64,000 nucleotides of DNA from Rathayibacter sp. VKM Ac-2804 (GTDB lineage: Bacteria > Actinomycetota > Actinomycetes > Actinomycetales > Microbacteriaceae). The position numbers were made by a program, and so were the translations under genes. Below are positions 44,725-54,184 of the stretch, piece after piece. Below the pieces are notes generated by a model. The model ran no database searches and had not been told where the DNA came from. It saw only the letters and a list, made by a program, of their open reading frames with translations. The stretch is taken from assembly GCF_009866655.1 (NCBI RefSeq), contig NZ_CP047420.1, positions 3,906,001-3,970,000 on the forward strand, read 5' to 3'. Each line of letters opens with the position of its first letter. Within the stretch, counting starts at the first letter, position 1.

Positions 44725-44860
44725 CCATGCTGATCGAGTAGCCCGCGAAGCGGGCGTATCGAGATCCCCCACCGCCAGAACAAGAGCCGGCAGACCGGCT
44801 CCGCTGCCGACGGCGGGTCTCGATACGCCCCTGCGGGGCTACTCGACCAGCACGACGGGG
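44725..44860. repeat. Interspersed repeat family A, composite copy
   Basis: Contains gatcgagtagcccgcgaagc...atcgagatcc and ggtctcgatacgcccctgcg...gctactcgaccagca separated by the same kind of spacer (agaacaagagccggcagacc) as at 4270-4400 (agaacgcgagtctgcagacc). It is therefore a two-arm composite of about 130 bp, not just single palindromes. A tandem ccctgcggcgtgggayccc pair precedes it. Confidence 0.8.
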
Positions 44861-44945
44861 AGCCGCGCGTGAGAACCTGCACAGCACATCCGGCGAATGC
44901 GCAAGTACGTGTTCAGGGGACGACTCTCGCGCGACGATGGGCGGG

Positions 44946-45914
44946 ATGGACACGATCGACGAGCGCAGCGCCTGGGCGCGGACCGTCGTCGAGCGCGACT
45001 TCGGCGTGTGCCTGGTCGACTTCGTGCCGATCATCGGCGGCCTCGATCACGGCGCTCAGGTCTGGTTCGCGACCGACGACACCGGTGCCCCGTGGAGCGT
45101 GAAGGCCTCCCGCCGCGACGGCCGCTTCGGCCTCGCCCTCGCAGCCGCCCTCGGCGACGCGCGGGCGCCCGGCATCGCCGCGCCCACCCGCGCCCGCGAC
45201 GGCCGCCCCTGGACCGAGGACTCCGGCCTCCTCGTCTCGCTCGCCCCGTGGATCGTCGGCGACGACGCGGTCGACTCCGGCGAGGACGCACTGCCCTGGG
45301 AGGAGTTCGGCGCTGTCCTGCGCGGAGTCCACGACTCCGCTCCGCCCACCGCCACCGTCCCGCCGCGCCGGGGCATCCGCCGCGCGCCGCGCCCGCCCGC
45401 CGCACTGCTCGCCGAGGTCGACGAGCACCTGACCCCCGAGCTCCGCGAACGCCTGCAGGCCCTCGTCGGCGCCGAGCGGCGCCTGAAGCGCTCGCGCACG
45501 CCGACCGCGCGCGTCCCCGTGCACGGCGACCCGCACCCCGGCAACGTGGTGATCGACGAGCACGGCAGCCCCTGGCTGATCGACTTCGACGAGGCCACGG
45601 TCGCCCCGCGCGAGGTCGATCTGCTCTTGGTCGAGCTGGGGGTGATCTTCGCCCGCCCGATCACCGACGCCCAGCGCCGCGCCTTCCGCGCCGGCTACGG
45701 CGAGACCCTGATCGACGACGAGCGGATCGCCCGCTTCGGCTGCGTCCGCGCGGTCGAGGACGTCGCGACCACCGTCCTCCGCTCGCTCGCTCCGGCCCGG
45801 GACGACGCCGAGGAGGAGGAGCGGCGACTGCTCCTCGAGGGCCAGCTCGGCCCGCACGGCCTGGTCTCGCTCGTCGAGACCGCCCTCGACCGGCTCGGTC
45901 AGCCGGCCGCCTAG
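44946..45914 (+). CDS. Aminoglycoside phosphotransferase (APH)-like kinase
   Basis: A 322-aa small-molecule kinase of the APH/choline kinase fold. The catalytic loop VHGDPHPGNVVIDE (about residues 195-208) and the metal-binding LIDFDEA (about 215) are intact. The N-terminal part has a WSVKASRRDGRFG stretch with the likely ATP-contacting lysine. ATG 44946 has GGGCGGG just upstream; ATG 44937 is in frame and adds three residues. Its substrate is unknown. It precedes a sugar importer by 80 bp and may be co-transcribed, so a sugar or sugar-amine kinase role is possible. Confidence 0.82.
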   Translation: MDTIDERSAWARTVVERDFGVCLVDFVPIIGGLDHGAQVWFATDDTGAPWSVKASRRDGRFGLALAAALGDARAPGIAAPTRARDGRPWTEDSGLLVSLAPWIVGDDAVDSGEDALPWEEFGAVLRGVHDSAPPTATVPPRRGIRRAPRPPAALLAEVDEHLTPELRERLQALVGAERRLKRSRTPTARVPVHGDPHPGNVVIDEHGSPWLIDFDEATVAPREVDLLLVELGVIFARPITDAQRRAFRAGYGETLIDDERIARFGCVRAVEDVATTVLRSLAPARDDAEEEERRLLLEGQLGPHGLVSLVETALDRLGQPAA

Positions 45915-45993
45915 GCCCACCCACCGCGCCAGCACCAGCACCGCCACCAGCACCCCCTGCACACAGCACCCACAGAAGAAGGACCCGCCCCTC

Positions 45994-47274
45994 ATGCGCA
46001 GACGACTCCTCCCCCTCGCCGCCCTCGCGGCCTCCACCCTCGCCCTCACCGCCTGCAGCGGCTTCGGCGGCGGCGGCGGCTCCTCGGCCGACGGCGACTC
46101 GATCACCTTCACCACCTGGGCCAGCGAGTCGGAGCAGGCGGCCTTCGAGTCGCTGATCACCGACTTCGAGGCCGCGAACGACGGCGCGAGCGTCGAGCTC
46201 AACGTCGTCCCCTACGACCAGATGTTCAGCAACATCGACGCGCAGCTGAGCTCGGGCGAGGCACCCGACGTCTTCCGCGTCGACTACGGCAACCTCGGCG
46301 TCTACTCCAGCCAGGGCCAGCTGCTCGACCTCACCGACCGCATCGACGAGTTCGACTCCTTCACCCCCGCGTTCCAGGAGGCCGTGTCGTTCGAGGGCAC
46401 CCCCTACGGCGTCCCGCACCAGACCGACGTCTCGGCCCTGCTGGTCAACACCGAGCTGCTCGCCGCCGCCGGCGTCACCGACATCCCCACCACGGCCGCC
46501 GACGCCTGGACCTGGGAGGAGTTCGCCGACGTCTCCGCGAAGCTGCGCGCCTCGCTCCCCGCCGAGCAGTACCCGTTCGCCGCCAACTGGCAGCTCGGCG
46601 GCACCCCGCGCTGGCTGAGCTGGCTGTTCGAGGCCGACGGCGCCCTGCTCGAGGAGGACGGCACCACGCCCGCGGTCGACTCCGAGGCCGGCGCCAAGGC
46701 TCTCGACTTCACCAAGAGCTTCTTCGAGAACGACTGGGTCCCGCCGACCAGCTCGGTCAAGTCCGCCACCTACGCCGACTCCTTCTTCACCGAGCAGAGC
46801 GTCGCGATGTCCTTCGTCGGCTCGTTCCTCGTGCCGGACGTCGACAATCTCGCCGACTTCGAGTGGACCGCCACCCCGATGCCCGTCGACGCCCGCGGCG
46901 CGACCGACCTCGGCGGCAACGCCCTCGTGGCCACCGCCGAGACCGACAACCCCGACCTGGCGGCCGAGTTCCTCTCCTTCATGACCGAGGCCGAGAACAT
47001 GGCCGAGTTCTGCGCCGCCACCAACGAGCTGCCGACCCGCACCGACATCGACCCCGCCTCGATCGACTTCGCGGTCCGCGCCGACGTGATGCCCGTCTTC
47101 GTCGAGCAGGCCGCCACGATCACCCCGCGCGACGTGCAGCAGCTCACCTCCCCGTTCCTCGCGCAGATCTCGGTCGCGATGCAGGACCAGCTCGAGGAGG
47201 CGTTCGTCGGCGGCCGCAGCACCGAGGAGACGCTGACCGGCCTGAGCGACGCGATCGCGCAGGCCACGAGCTGA
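45994..47274 (+). CDS. Sugar ABC transporter substrate-binding lipoprotein
   Basis: A 426-aa extracellular solute-binding protein (family 1). The signal ends in LALTAC around residues 16-21, followed by a Gly-rich linker and ITFTTWASESEQAAFESL. Further family features are SSGEAPDVFRVDYGN and a GVPHQTDVSALLVN stretch. A strong AGAAGGA ribosome site lies upstream. It is the first subunit of a second CUT1-type importer; the stop overlaps the MalF-type gene by 1 bp. Confidence 0.93.
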   Translation: MRRRLLPLAALAASTLALTACSGFGGGGGSSADGDSITFTTWASESEQAAFESLITDFEAANDGASVELNVVPYDQMFSNIDAQLSSGEAPDVFRVDYGNLGVYSSQGQLLDLTDRIDEFDSFTPAFQEAVSFEGTPYGVPHQTDVSALLVNTELLAAAGVTDIPTTAADAWTWEEFADVSAKLRASLPAEQYPFAANWQLGGTPRWLSWLFEADGALLEEDGTTPAVDSEAGAKALDFTKSFFENDWVPPTSSVKSATYADSFFTEQSVAMSFVGSFLVPDVDNLADFEWTATPMPVDARGATDLGGNALVATAETDNPDLAAEFLSFMTEAENMAEFCAATNELPTRTDIDPASIDFAVRADVMPVFVEQAATITPRDVQQLTSPFLAQISVAMQDQLEEAFVGGRSTEETLTGLSDAIAQATS

Positions 47275-48191
47275 TGACCGCCGTCCCCCTCCGCGGGTCG
47301 CCGCCGCGCCGGCGCCGCACCGCCCGCACCCGCGAGGCGCTCGCGGGCCTCGGCTTCGTCGGCCCGAACCTGCTGCTGATGGCGCTGTTCCTGTTCGTGC
47401 CGATCCTCTGGGCGATCCAGCTGTCGTTCCAGGAGTCGCGCGGATTCGGCACCCCGGAGTGGGTCGGCCTCGCCAACTACGCGCGGATGGGCGCGGACCC
47501 GGTGTTCTGGCAGAGCCTCGGCAACACGCTGGTCTTCACCGCGGTGACGGTCCCGCTGGAGCTGCTCGGCGGGCTCGGGCTGGCGGTGCTGCTCAACTCG
47601 GTGCTGCCGGCCCGCGGGATCTTCCGCACGATCATCGTGCTGCCGCTGGTCATCTCCGGAGTCGCCTCCGGCATGATCGCGGTCACGATCTTCAGCGAGT
47701 CCTCCGGCATCGTCAACAAGGTCCTCTCCTCGCTCGGGGCCTCGCCGGTCTCCTGGCAGTCCGACGGCACCGCCGCGATGATCTCGGTGATGCTCACCGC
47801 GGTCTGGCTTCGGATCGGCTTCAACATGGTCATCTACATCGCCGGCCTCCAGGGCGTCTCGCCCGAGCTCTACGAGGCGGCGCGGATCGACGGCGCCACC
47901 CGCTGGCAGCAGTTCCGCTCGCTGACGGTGCCGCTGGTCGGCCCGTCGACGTTCTTCCTGCTGATCATGAACGTGATCGCCTCGTTCCAGGTCTTCGACA
48001 TCGTCTTCGTGATGACCGGCGGCGGGCCCGGCTTCTCCACCTCCGTGCTCGGCACCTACGCCTACCGCAACGGCTTCCAGGTGCGCGAGCAGGGCTACGG
48101 CGCCGCGCTCGGAGTCGTCATCCTGCTCGTCTCCCTCGCCTTCACCTACCTGCAGTGGCGAACGAGTCGCACCCGCGACCTCGTCGAATAG
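47274..48191 (+). CDS. Sugar ABC transporter permease, MalF type
   Basis: A 305-aa membrane subunit with an Arg-rich cytoplasmic start (PRRRRTARTRE) and six hydrophobic segments. The EAA loop is YEAARIDGATRWQQFRSLTV near residue 200 and TGGGPGFSTSVLGTYAYR follows. ATG 47274 shares its A with the TGA of the binding-protein gene. It pairs with the MalG-type subunit encoded next. No ATPase gene is in this operon. Confidence 0.93.
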   Translation: MTAVPLRGSPPRRRRTARTREALAGLGFVGPNLLLMALFLFVPILWAIQLSFQESRGFGTPEWVGLANYARMGADPVFWQSLGNTLVFTAVTVPLELLGGLGLAVLLNSVLPARGIFRTIIVLPLVISGVASGMIAVTIFSESSGIVNKVLSSLGASPVSWQSDGTAAMISVMLTAVWLRIGFNMVIYIAGLQGVSPELYEAARIDGATRWQQFRSLTVPLVGPSTFFLLIMNVIASFQVFDIVFVMTGGGPGFSTSVLGTYAYRNGFQVREQGYGAALGVVILLVSLAFTYLQWRTSRTRDLVE

Positions 48192-48200
48192 GAGCCTCCC

Positions 48201-49106
48201 GTGACGTCCTCCACCCTCACCACGCCCGCCGCCGTCGCGGCCGCGACCGTCCGCGAGGCGCCGAAGCGCCGCCGCTCCACCCGCGACGGCTCCCGCGCCG
48301 GGCTCGTCCTGCGCATCGTCGTCGCCGTGCTCGCCTCGGCGATCGTCTTCTTCCCGCTCTACTGGATGCTCGTCATCGCGTTCTCGCCGCGCGGCGAGGT
48401 CTTCTCGCCCGGCCCGCCGCGGTTCTGGCCGAGCGAGATCTCGCTGGAGAACTTCGCGACCGTCTTCGCCCGCTTCCCGGTCGGCGAGTGGTTCGTCAAC
48501 TCCGTCGTCATCGGCGCCTTCGTCACCGCCTTCACGGTCGTGCTCAACCTGCTGGCGGGCTGGGGCTTCGCGCGACTGCGCTTCCCGGGCCGCAACCTGC
48601 TCTTCCTGCTGGCGCTCGCGACGATGATGATCCCGGTGCAGGCGATCATGGTCGCCCAGTTCAAGCTCGTCACCGGGCTGCAGATCTACGGCACCTACTG
48701 GTCGGTGATCCTGCCCGGAGCGGCGGCCGCGTTCGGCATCTTCCTCGCCCGGCAGTTCTTCCTCTCCATCCCGGAGGAGCTGATCGAGGCCGCGCGGATC
48801 GACGGGGCCGGCCACCTGCGCGTGTTCCTGCAGATCGTCCTGCCGCTGAGCAAGCCACTGATCGCGGTGCTCATCCTGCTGACGCTGCTGGGCAGCTGGA
48901 ACGACTTCGCCTGGCCGCTGATCGCGCTGAAGGACAACGAGCTGTTCACGCTGCCGATCGGCCTGCTCTACCTCAAGGGCCAGTCGACGCCGGACTACTC
49001 CGCGAGCATGGCGCTCGCGCTGGTGTCGGTGCTGCCGATGGTGCTGCTGTTCCTCGCCTTCCAGCGCTACTTCGTCCAGGGCTTCGCCCGCAGCGGCATC
49101 CGCTGA
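48201..49106 (+). CDS. Sugar ABC transporter permease, MalG type
   Basis: A 301-aa second membrane subunit. Six hydrophobic segments follow a basic Ala-rich start. The EAA loop reads LIEAARIDGAGHLRVFLQIV near residue 195 and GSWNDFAWPLIAL is the typical MalG landmark near 231. GTG 48201 is preceded by AGGAG (48191-48195). It completes the importer and is followed 28 bp later by a PucR-type regulator. Confidence 0.93.
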   Translation: MTSSTLTTPAAVAAATVREAPKRRRSTRDGSRAGLVLRIVVAVLASAIVFFPLYWMLVIAFSPRGEVFSPGPPRFWPSEISLENFATVFARFPVGEWFVNSVVIGAFVTAFTVVLNLLAGWGFARLRFPGRNLLFLLALATMMIPVQAIMVAQFKLVTGLQIYGTYWSVILPGAAAAFGIFLARQFFLSIPEELIEAARIDGAGHLRVFLQIVLPLSKPLIAVLILLTLLGSWNDFAWPLIALKDNELFTLPIGLLYLKGQSTPDYSASMALALVSVLPMVLLFLAFQRYFVQGFARSGIR

Positions 49107-49134
49107 GGCGCGCGCCCCGGCCTAGTCTGAGAGC

Positions 49135-50679
49135 GTGAACGTCCGCGAGCTGCTCGGCCACCCCGAGCTGCAGCTCACCCTCGTCGGCGGCGACGACGTC
49201 CAGCTCGCCCGCGCGATCTCGGGCACGTACACGATCGACCTTCCGGATCCCGGCCGCTTCCTCTCCCCCGGCGACGTCGTCCTGACCAGCGCGCTCTGGA
49301 CCTCGGGCCGGGAGAGCGTCGAGCGGTTCGTCGGCGGCGTCGCCGACCGCGGGGTCGTCGCCATCGTCGTCGGCCTGATCGCCGTCGGCTCGCTGCCGGC
49401 GGGCATGCTCGAGGTCTGCCGCCGGCACGGCGTCGCCCTGCTGACGGTCGCCCCGGACGTGTCGTTCAAGACCATCGCGCAGACGGTCGCCGGAGTGATC
49501 GCGCAGGCCGACCTGCCGACGCTCGGCCGCGAGGCCCGGTTCGCGCGGCGCCTGCTCGCCGACCCCGCCTCGGGCGAGGGCGTGCAGGTCGCGCTGCGAG
49601 CCTTCTTCGAGGAGTTCGCGCACGGCAGCTGGGCCGTCGACCGGGCCGGCACGCTGGTCGCCTCGGCCGGCGGGCTGCCCACGGCCGCCGACTACGGCGC
49701 CGCCTGGGAGGCGTCGCTCGCCTCCCCCGACAGCCGCTGGGAGGTCACCGAGCACGGCCGCTCGCTCTCCCGCCGCGCCCTCTTCTCCGCCGCCGGCGAG
49801 CGGCTCGGGGTGCTCGTCGTCACCGGCGATCAGCGGGGCTGGTCGGACGAGACCGCGGACGGCGTCGAGCTGCTCGCCGGCGCGGTCGCCGGCCGGCTCG
49901 ACCTCGCCCGCCAGCGCGAGCGCGCGTCGGCCGTGCCGCTGCTCGACCTGCTCCGGGCGCTCCTGCACGACGAGCTGCCCGAGTCCGAGACCGCCGTCCG
50001 GCTGCGGATGCTCGGGGCGCGCCTCGGGGCGCCGCTCCGGGTGGTGGTCGCGCGCTCCGACGACACGTCCCTGCCTCCGGAGGCGCTGCTGCTGCCGCTG
50101 CGCGCGGCCGCCGAACGCGAGCACGCGCTGGCTCTGGGCGCGGTGCTCGACGGCGCCGCGGTGCTGCTGCTCGGCGACCCCGCGGAGGGCACGGCCTCCC
50201 CCGGGCCCGCGCTGCGCTCGGCCGTGGAGGCGGCTCCGTGGCTGCTGCACGAGCGCCGGATCGCGATCGGCGTGGGCGACGCGTCGCGCACCGTGTCCCA
50301 GCTCGGCGTCTCGCTGCTCGCCGCGCGCGAGCGCGCACGCGGTGCCGCCTCGGACGAGGCCGTCTCGATCGTCGAGCACACGGTCCCCGTCTCCAGCGAC
50401 GCCCTGCTCGAGCTGGTCGCCCCGCGCACCCGCGCGGCGTTCGCGCTCGCCGTCCTCGGGCCGCTCGTCCGCTACGACGACGAGCACCGCAGCGACATGG
50501 TCGAGACCCTCCGCGTCTTCCTCGAGAGCGGCGGCTCCTGGCGCCAGGCCGCCGACCGCCTGCACCTGCATGCGAGCACCCTCCGCTACCGGATGCAGCG
50601 GATCGAGGCGCTGACCGGCCGCGACCTCTCCGCCATGGCCGACCGCGTCGATCTGCACCTGGCGCTGCGCTTCCTCTAG
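49135..50679 (+). CDS. PucR-family transcriptional regulator
   Basis: A 514-aa regulator. The N-terminal 130 residues are the PucR purine-catabolism-type domain (NVRELLGHPELQLTLVGGDD, DVVLTSALW). The middle resembles a GGDEF-like/CdaR region. The C-terminus is the PucR helix-turn-helix: FLESGGSWRQAADRLHLHAS then TLRYRMQRIEALTGRDL. The GTG start is 28 bp after the importer, so co-transcription is possible. It may control the importer or a nucleobase pathway. Confidence 0.9.
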   Translation: MNVRELLGHPELQLTLVGGDDVQLARAISGTYTIDLPDPGRFLSPGDVVLTSALWTSGRESVERFVGGVADRGVVAIVVGLIAVGSLPAGMLEVCRRHGVALLTVAPDVSFKTIAQTVAGVIAQADLPTLGREARFARRLLADPASGEGVQVALRAFFEEFAHGSWAVDRAGTLVASAGGLPTAADYGAAWEASLASPDSRWEVTEHGRSLSRRALFSAAGERLGVLVVTGDQRGWSDETADGVELLAGAVAGRLDLARQRERASAVPLLDLLRALLHDELPESETAVRLRMLGARLGAPLRVVVARSDDTSLPPEALLLPLRAAAEREHALALGAVLDGAAVLLLGDPAEGTASPGPALRSAVEAAPWLLHERRIAIGVGDASRTVSQLGVSLLAARERARGAASDEAVSIVEHTVPVSSDALLELVAPRTRAAFALAVLGPLVRYDDEHRSDMVETLRVFLESGGSWRQAADRLHLHASTLRYRMQRIEALTGRDLSAMADRVDLHLALRFL

Positions 50680-50840
50680 CTCCGACGCGCCCTCACGACG
50701 AGGCTGCCCGATCTGCGCCATTTCCTTCTTCTCACGCCTGAGTGCCTCAACTGCGCCACCGATGCGCGAGACCGGGTCCGGCGGTGCGATCGTCTCCGAG
50801 CTTCACTCGTCATTCCGATCGACACCGCCTAGGAGTTCTC

Positions 50841-52862
50841 ATGACCCCCCGCCGCCTCGACCCTCAGGGACCCCGCCGGTCCCTCGGCACACCGCTCACC
50901 CTCGCCGCCTCTCTCACGCTGAGCGCCTGCCTGCTCGGCTCCACCGCCCTCGTGGCGCAGGCCGACGAGATCACCGCTCCCGTCTCCGCCGGCTCGGCCG
51001 TGCAGGACGCCGCACCGACGCCCGGCGTGCAGGACGCCGCCGACGTGCAGTCCGCTGCAGCGCCCGCGACCACCACCGGGGACGACGCCCCCGCGCCGGT
51101 CGCGCGCGACACCGCCCCGGCGCCCGCCCCCCGCGCCTCCACCACCGCGGACACCCCGCAGGCGCCCGCTCCGACCGCGACCACCACCGCGGAGACACCG
51201 GCCTCCGCCGCTCAGGCGCCGACCGCGCCCGCGACCGAGGCGCCCGCGACCGAGGCGCCCACGATCGAGGACGCGCCGGCCGCCGAGATTGCCGCCGCGA
51301 CGGAGACGCCGGTCTCGACTCCCCAGCAGCAGCCCACTCCGCCCGCGTCCGCCGCCACGACGGACGGCGTGACCGCGACCGTGCGGGGAGCGCTCGACCT
51401 CAAGCCCGGCGAGAAGCCCCGGGTCGGCACGCCGGTGACGTGGATCGTCACCCTCCACAACAGCACCCCGGACGCCGTCGACGTCCTCGGCGCCCTCCTC
51501 CACCTCGGACCCGGCGAGAGCGCCGAGGTCGAGGACGACCTCCCGCCGACCACGCTCACCCAGGCCGACCTCGACGCCGGCCACGTCAGCTACCGGAGCC
51601 GCTACGACATCGTCGCGCCCGGCGGACACTCGATCCTCCGCGTCGACGGCGACCTCCGCCTCCCCGCGAGCACACCGACCCCTCCGCCGTCGCAGCCCGC
51701 GACCCCGACCACGACGCCCACCGCCCCCGCTGCCCCCGCCACCCCCGCCGTCACGACGGACGGCGTGACCGCCACCGTGCGGGGAGCGCTCGACCTCAAG
51801 CCCGGCGAGAAGCCGACGGTCGGCACGCCGGTGACGTGGACGATCACCCTCCACAACGACACCCCCGACATCGTCAAGGTCCTCAAGGCCCTCGTCCGCA
51901 TCGGACCCGGAGAGAGCGCCGAGGTCGAGGACGACCTCCCGCCGACGAGGCTCACCCAGGCCGACCTCGACGCCGGCGTCGTCACGTACCGGAGCAGATT
52001 CGACGTCGGAGCGGACGGCGCCCAGCAGATCGTCCGCGCGCACGGAGAACTGACCCTCCCGAAGGCCGCACCGGCTCCAGCTGCCGACCGCGTGACCGCG
52101 TCGGTACGGGCGGTTCCCGACCTGGAGCCCGGTGAGCAGGTGACGGTCGGCACCGTCGTGAGGTGGATCGTCACCTTCCACCACTCCGCGCCCGACACCG
52201 TCAGGATCGGCGGAACCACCCTCGTGCTGACTCCCGGCCGCAGCGGCTACGTCGAGGACACCACCCAGCAGACGACCGTCACCCAGGCCGATCTGGACGC
52301 CGGCATCGTCCGCTACTCGAGCGAGTTCGGCATCGACGGGGAGGAAGGGTCGTACACGATCGCTGCGATCGGCGAGATGCGCCTCCGCGACGCCGACGGC
52401 CCCGCCGTCGCCCTCACCCCGGGCGAGCTCCCGGTCGTCACGACGGGCGGCACGGAGACGACCGCGACGTCGGGCACGACGGCCGGCACCGAGACGACCG
52501 CGACGACGAGCACGACCGCCGGCACGGCGACGACCGCGGGAGCCCCTGCGACCGCCGCACCCGGTTCGACCGCCGCCGGCGAGAGCGTCGCGGACGGAAC
52601 GGGCTCCCTGCAGAACGCCGTCGACGCCTCGGCGCACGCCCGCGCAGGCGTCGGCTCGAACTCGACCCCGGCCGCTGCCGACGCGGCGTCCGGCGGCACG
52701 AGCGCGAAGAGCTCGGGCACGAAGACGGCCTCCGCGGCCCGTCTCGCCCAGACCGGCGTCGACACGGCGTCCGCGCTGCCGGCCGCCGGGATCCTCGGTC
52801 TGCTCGGCGCGCTCGGCGTGCTCGTCGGCGCCCGTCGCCGCCGGAACCGCACCGCCGACTGA
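50841..52862 (+). CDS. Sortase E-type wall-anchored protein with three tandem beta domains
   Basis: A 673-aa surface protein. The signal (about residues 1-42, ending ALVAQA) is followed by an Ala/Pro/Thr-rich stalk (45-170), three related domains of about 105 residues each (starting DGVTATVRGALDLKPGEK, the same again, and DRVTASVRAVPDLEPGEQ), a Thr/Gly/Ala-rich region and LAQTG (635-639) with hydrophobic helix and RRRR tail. The first two domains are nearly identical at DNA level over long stretches, pointing to a recent duplication. ATG 50841 has AGGAG nine bases upstream; an in-frame start at 50742 is in the leader. Confidence 0.88.
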   Translation: MTPRRLDPQGPRRSLGTPLTLAASLTLSACLLGSTALVAQADEITAPVSAGSAVQDAAPTPGVQDAADVQSAAAPATTTGDDAPAPVARDTAPAPAPRASTTADTPQAPAPTATTTAETPASAAQAPTAPATEAPATEAPTIEDAPAAEIAAATETPVSTPQQQPTPPASAATTDGVTATVRGALDLKPGEKPRVGTPVTWIVTLHNSTPDAVDVLGALLHLGPGESAEVEDDLPPTTLTQADLDAGHVSYRSRYDIVAPGGHSILRVDGDLRLPASTPTPPPSQPATPTTTPTAPAAPATPAVTTDGVTATVRGALDLKPGEKPTVGTPVTWTITLHNDTPDIVKVLKALVRIGPGESAEVEDDLPPTRLTQADLDAGVVTYRSRFDVGADGAQQIVRAHGELTLPKAAPAPAADRVTASVRAVPDLEPGEQVTVGTVVRWIVTFHHSAPDTVRIGGTTLVLTPGRSGYVEDTTQQTTVTQADLDAGIVRYSSEFGIDGEEGSYTIAAIGEMRLRDADGPAVALTPGELPVVTTGGTETTATSGTTAGTETTATTSTTAGTATTAGAPATAAPGSTAAGESVADGTGSLQNAVDASAHARAGVGSNSTPAAADAASGGTSAKSSGTKTASAARLAQTGVDTASALPAAGILGLLGALGVLVGARRRRNRTAD

Positions 52863-52888
52863 CCCGTCGACGGACCGCGGCAGCGACG

Positions 52889-52919
52889 GAGGGCGCGGGG
52901 CTTCACGCCCCGCGCCCTC
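52889..52919. terminator. Bidirectional rho-independent terminator
   Basis: GAGGGCGCGGGG (52889-52900) and CCCCGCGCCCTC (52908-52919) form a perfect 12-bp stem with the loop cttcacg. It lies between two convergent genes (stops at 52862 and 52935). A short TT follows on the plus strand. Confidence 0.85.
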
Positions 52920-52934
52920 TTCGTCGTCCGGCCG

Positions 52935-54149
52935 TCAGCTCGCGGCGACCGCGATCTCGTTCGGCGTGACCTCCAGCTCGGCCGTCGAGACGACCTCGCC
53001 GGTGGTCAGGTCCAGCGCGTGGACGCTGTTCGCCGCGGGGTCGGTGACGTAGGCGATCCCACCGGCGACCGTGATGGCGGGGTGCGGGTCCTGCCACTCG
53101 ACCGGGCTCTCCCAGGCGTCGACGACGGGGTACGAGTCGCTGATCGCGCCGGTCTCCGGGTCGATCACGTGGACCGCTCCGTCGGAGCCGATCAGGTAGG
53201 CGAGGTCCTCCGGGCCGCGGGCGACGCCGCGGAAGGTGTACTCGACGCCCTCGGGCAGGTCGACGACGTCGAGGGTCTTCGCCTCGGTGTCGATCAGCGC
53301 GAGGCGGTGCAGGAGGTAGCCCTCGGCGTCCTGGTCGTCCTTGTAGTCGCCGACGACGATCGGGCTGGTCTCGCTGACCCAGGCGTTGCCCATCCGGCCG
53401 TAGGGCTGGTCGGGCGCCTCGAGCTTGGTGATCTCGCCGCCGTCGTAGACGAGGGCGCCGTTCTCGCAGCCGAAGACCACGACCTCGTTCTCGGCCGTGC
53501 CCTCGCCGTGCACGCCGGGGCACTGGTCGTTCGTGGCGACCACGGCACCGGAGGCGTCGCGCACCTCGATGCCGGTGCGGCCGTCGGCGTTCCCGACGGT
53601 CGTCAGGAAGGTGCCGTCCTCGAGGACGATCGAGACGCCGTGGTGCGCCTCGACGCCCGGGATGGTCTCGACCTCGGGCGCCCCCTCGGCGGCGGCGAGG
53701 TCGGCGGTCTCGATGACGGTCGTGTCGCTGGTGCCGTCGGCGTAGAGGATCGTCTTGCCGCCGTGACGGACGACGTGGCCGGGGGTGTCGGCGGCGAAGA
53801 CGACGTCGGTGAGCTCGGGCTCGCCGTCGGTGCCGGCCGCGGTGTCGAGGAGCTGGAAGCCCTCGCTCATGGTGACCATGACGTGGCGGCCGTCGCCGGC
53901 CGGGTTCAGCCGGGTGAACTCCTCGGAGTCCAGGTCGGCCACGGTCTCGAGGGTCTCGCCGTCGAGGACGAGGACGCCGCCCTCGTAGGCGACGGCGACG
54001 CGGCCGGCCGAGGACGTGGCGGCGGTCGGGATGGCATCGGCGGTCGAGTCGGCCGCGGGGGCGCTGCTCGACGAGCAGGCCGCGAGGGTCGCGATCGTGC
54101 CGAGGGCGAGCAGGCCGAGGCCGGCTCGGCGGAAGGGGGTGCTTGGCAT
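52935..54149 (-). CDS. aztD: Zinc metallochaperone AztD
   Basis: A 404-aa exported zinc chaperone that hands Zn to the AztC binding protein. A lipobox-type signal (TIATLAAC, about residues 18-25) is followed by a seven-bladed propeller-like chain with the AztD landmarks GHVVRHGGKTILY, EAHHGVSIVLEDGTF, CPGVHGEGTAENEVVVFGCENG, and WESPVEWQDPHPAI. The His/Cys/Asp residues in these could bind zinc. I use ATG 54149 because the 13 codons upstream from 54188 are polar and precede a normal signal peptide. It is the last gene of a minus-strand zinc operon. Confidence 0.88.
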   Translation of the reverse strand: MPSTPFRRAGLGLLALGTIATLAACSSSSAPAADSTADAIPTAATSSAGRVAVAYEGGVLVLDGETLETVADLDSEEFTRLNPAGDGRHVMVTMSEGFQLLDTAAGTDGEPELTDVVFAADTPGHVVRHGGKTILYADGTSDTTVIETADLAAAEGAPEVETIPGVEAHHGVSIVLEDGTFLTTVGNADGRTGIEVRDASGAVVATNDQCPGVHGEGTAENEVVVFGCENGALVYDGGEITKLEAPDQPYGRMGNAWVSETSPIVVGDYKDDQDAEGYLLHRLALIDTEAKTLDVVDLPEGVEYTFRGVARGPEDLAYLIGSDGAVHVIDPETGAISDSYPVVDAWESPVEWQDPHPAITVAGGIAYVTDPAANSVHALDLTTGEVVSTAELEVTPNEIAVAAS

Positions 54150-54184
54150 GGCGGTGTGGTTCTCCTGATGCTGGTCGTGGGCTC

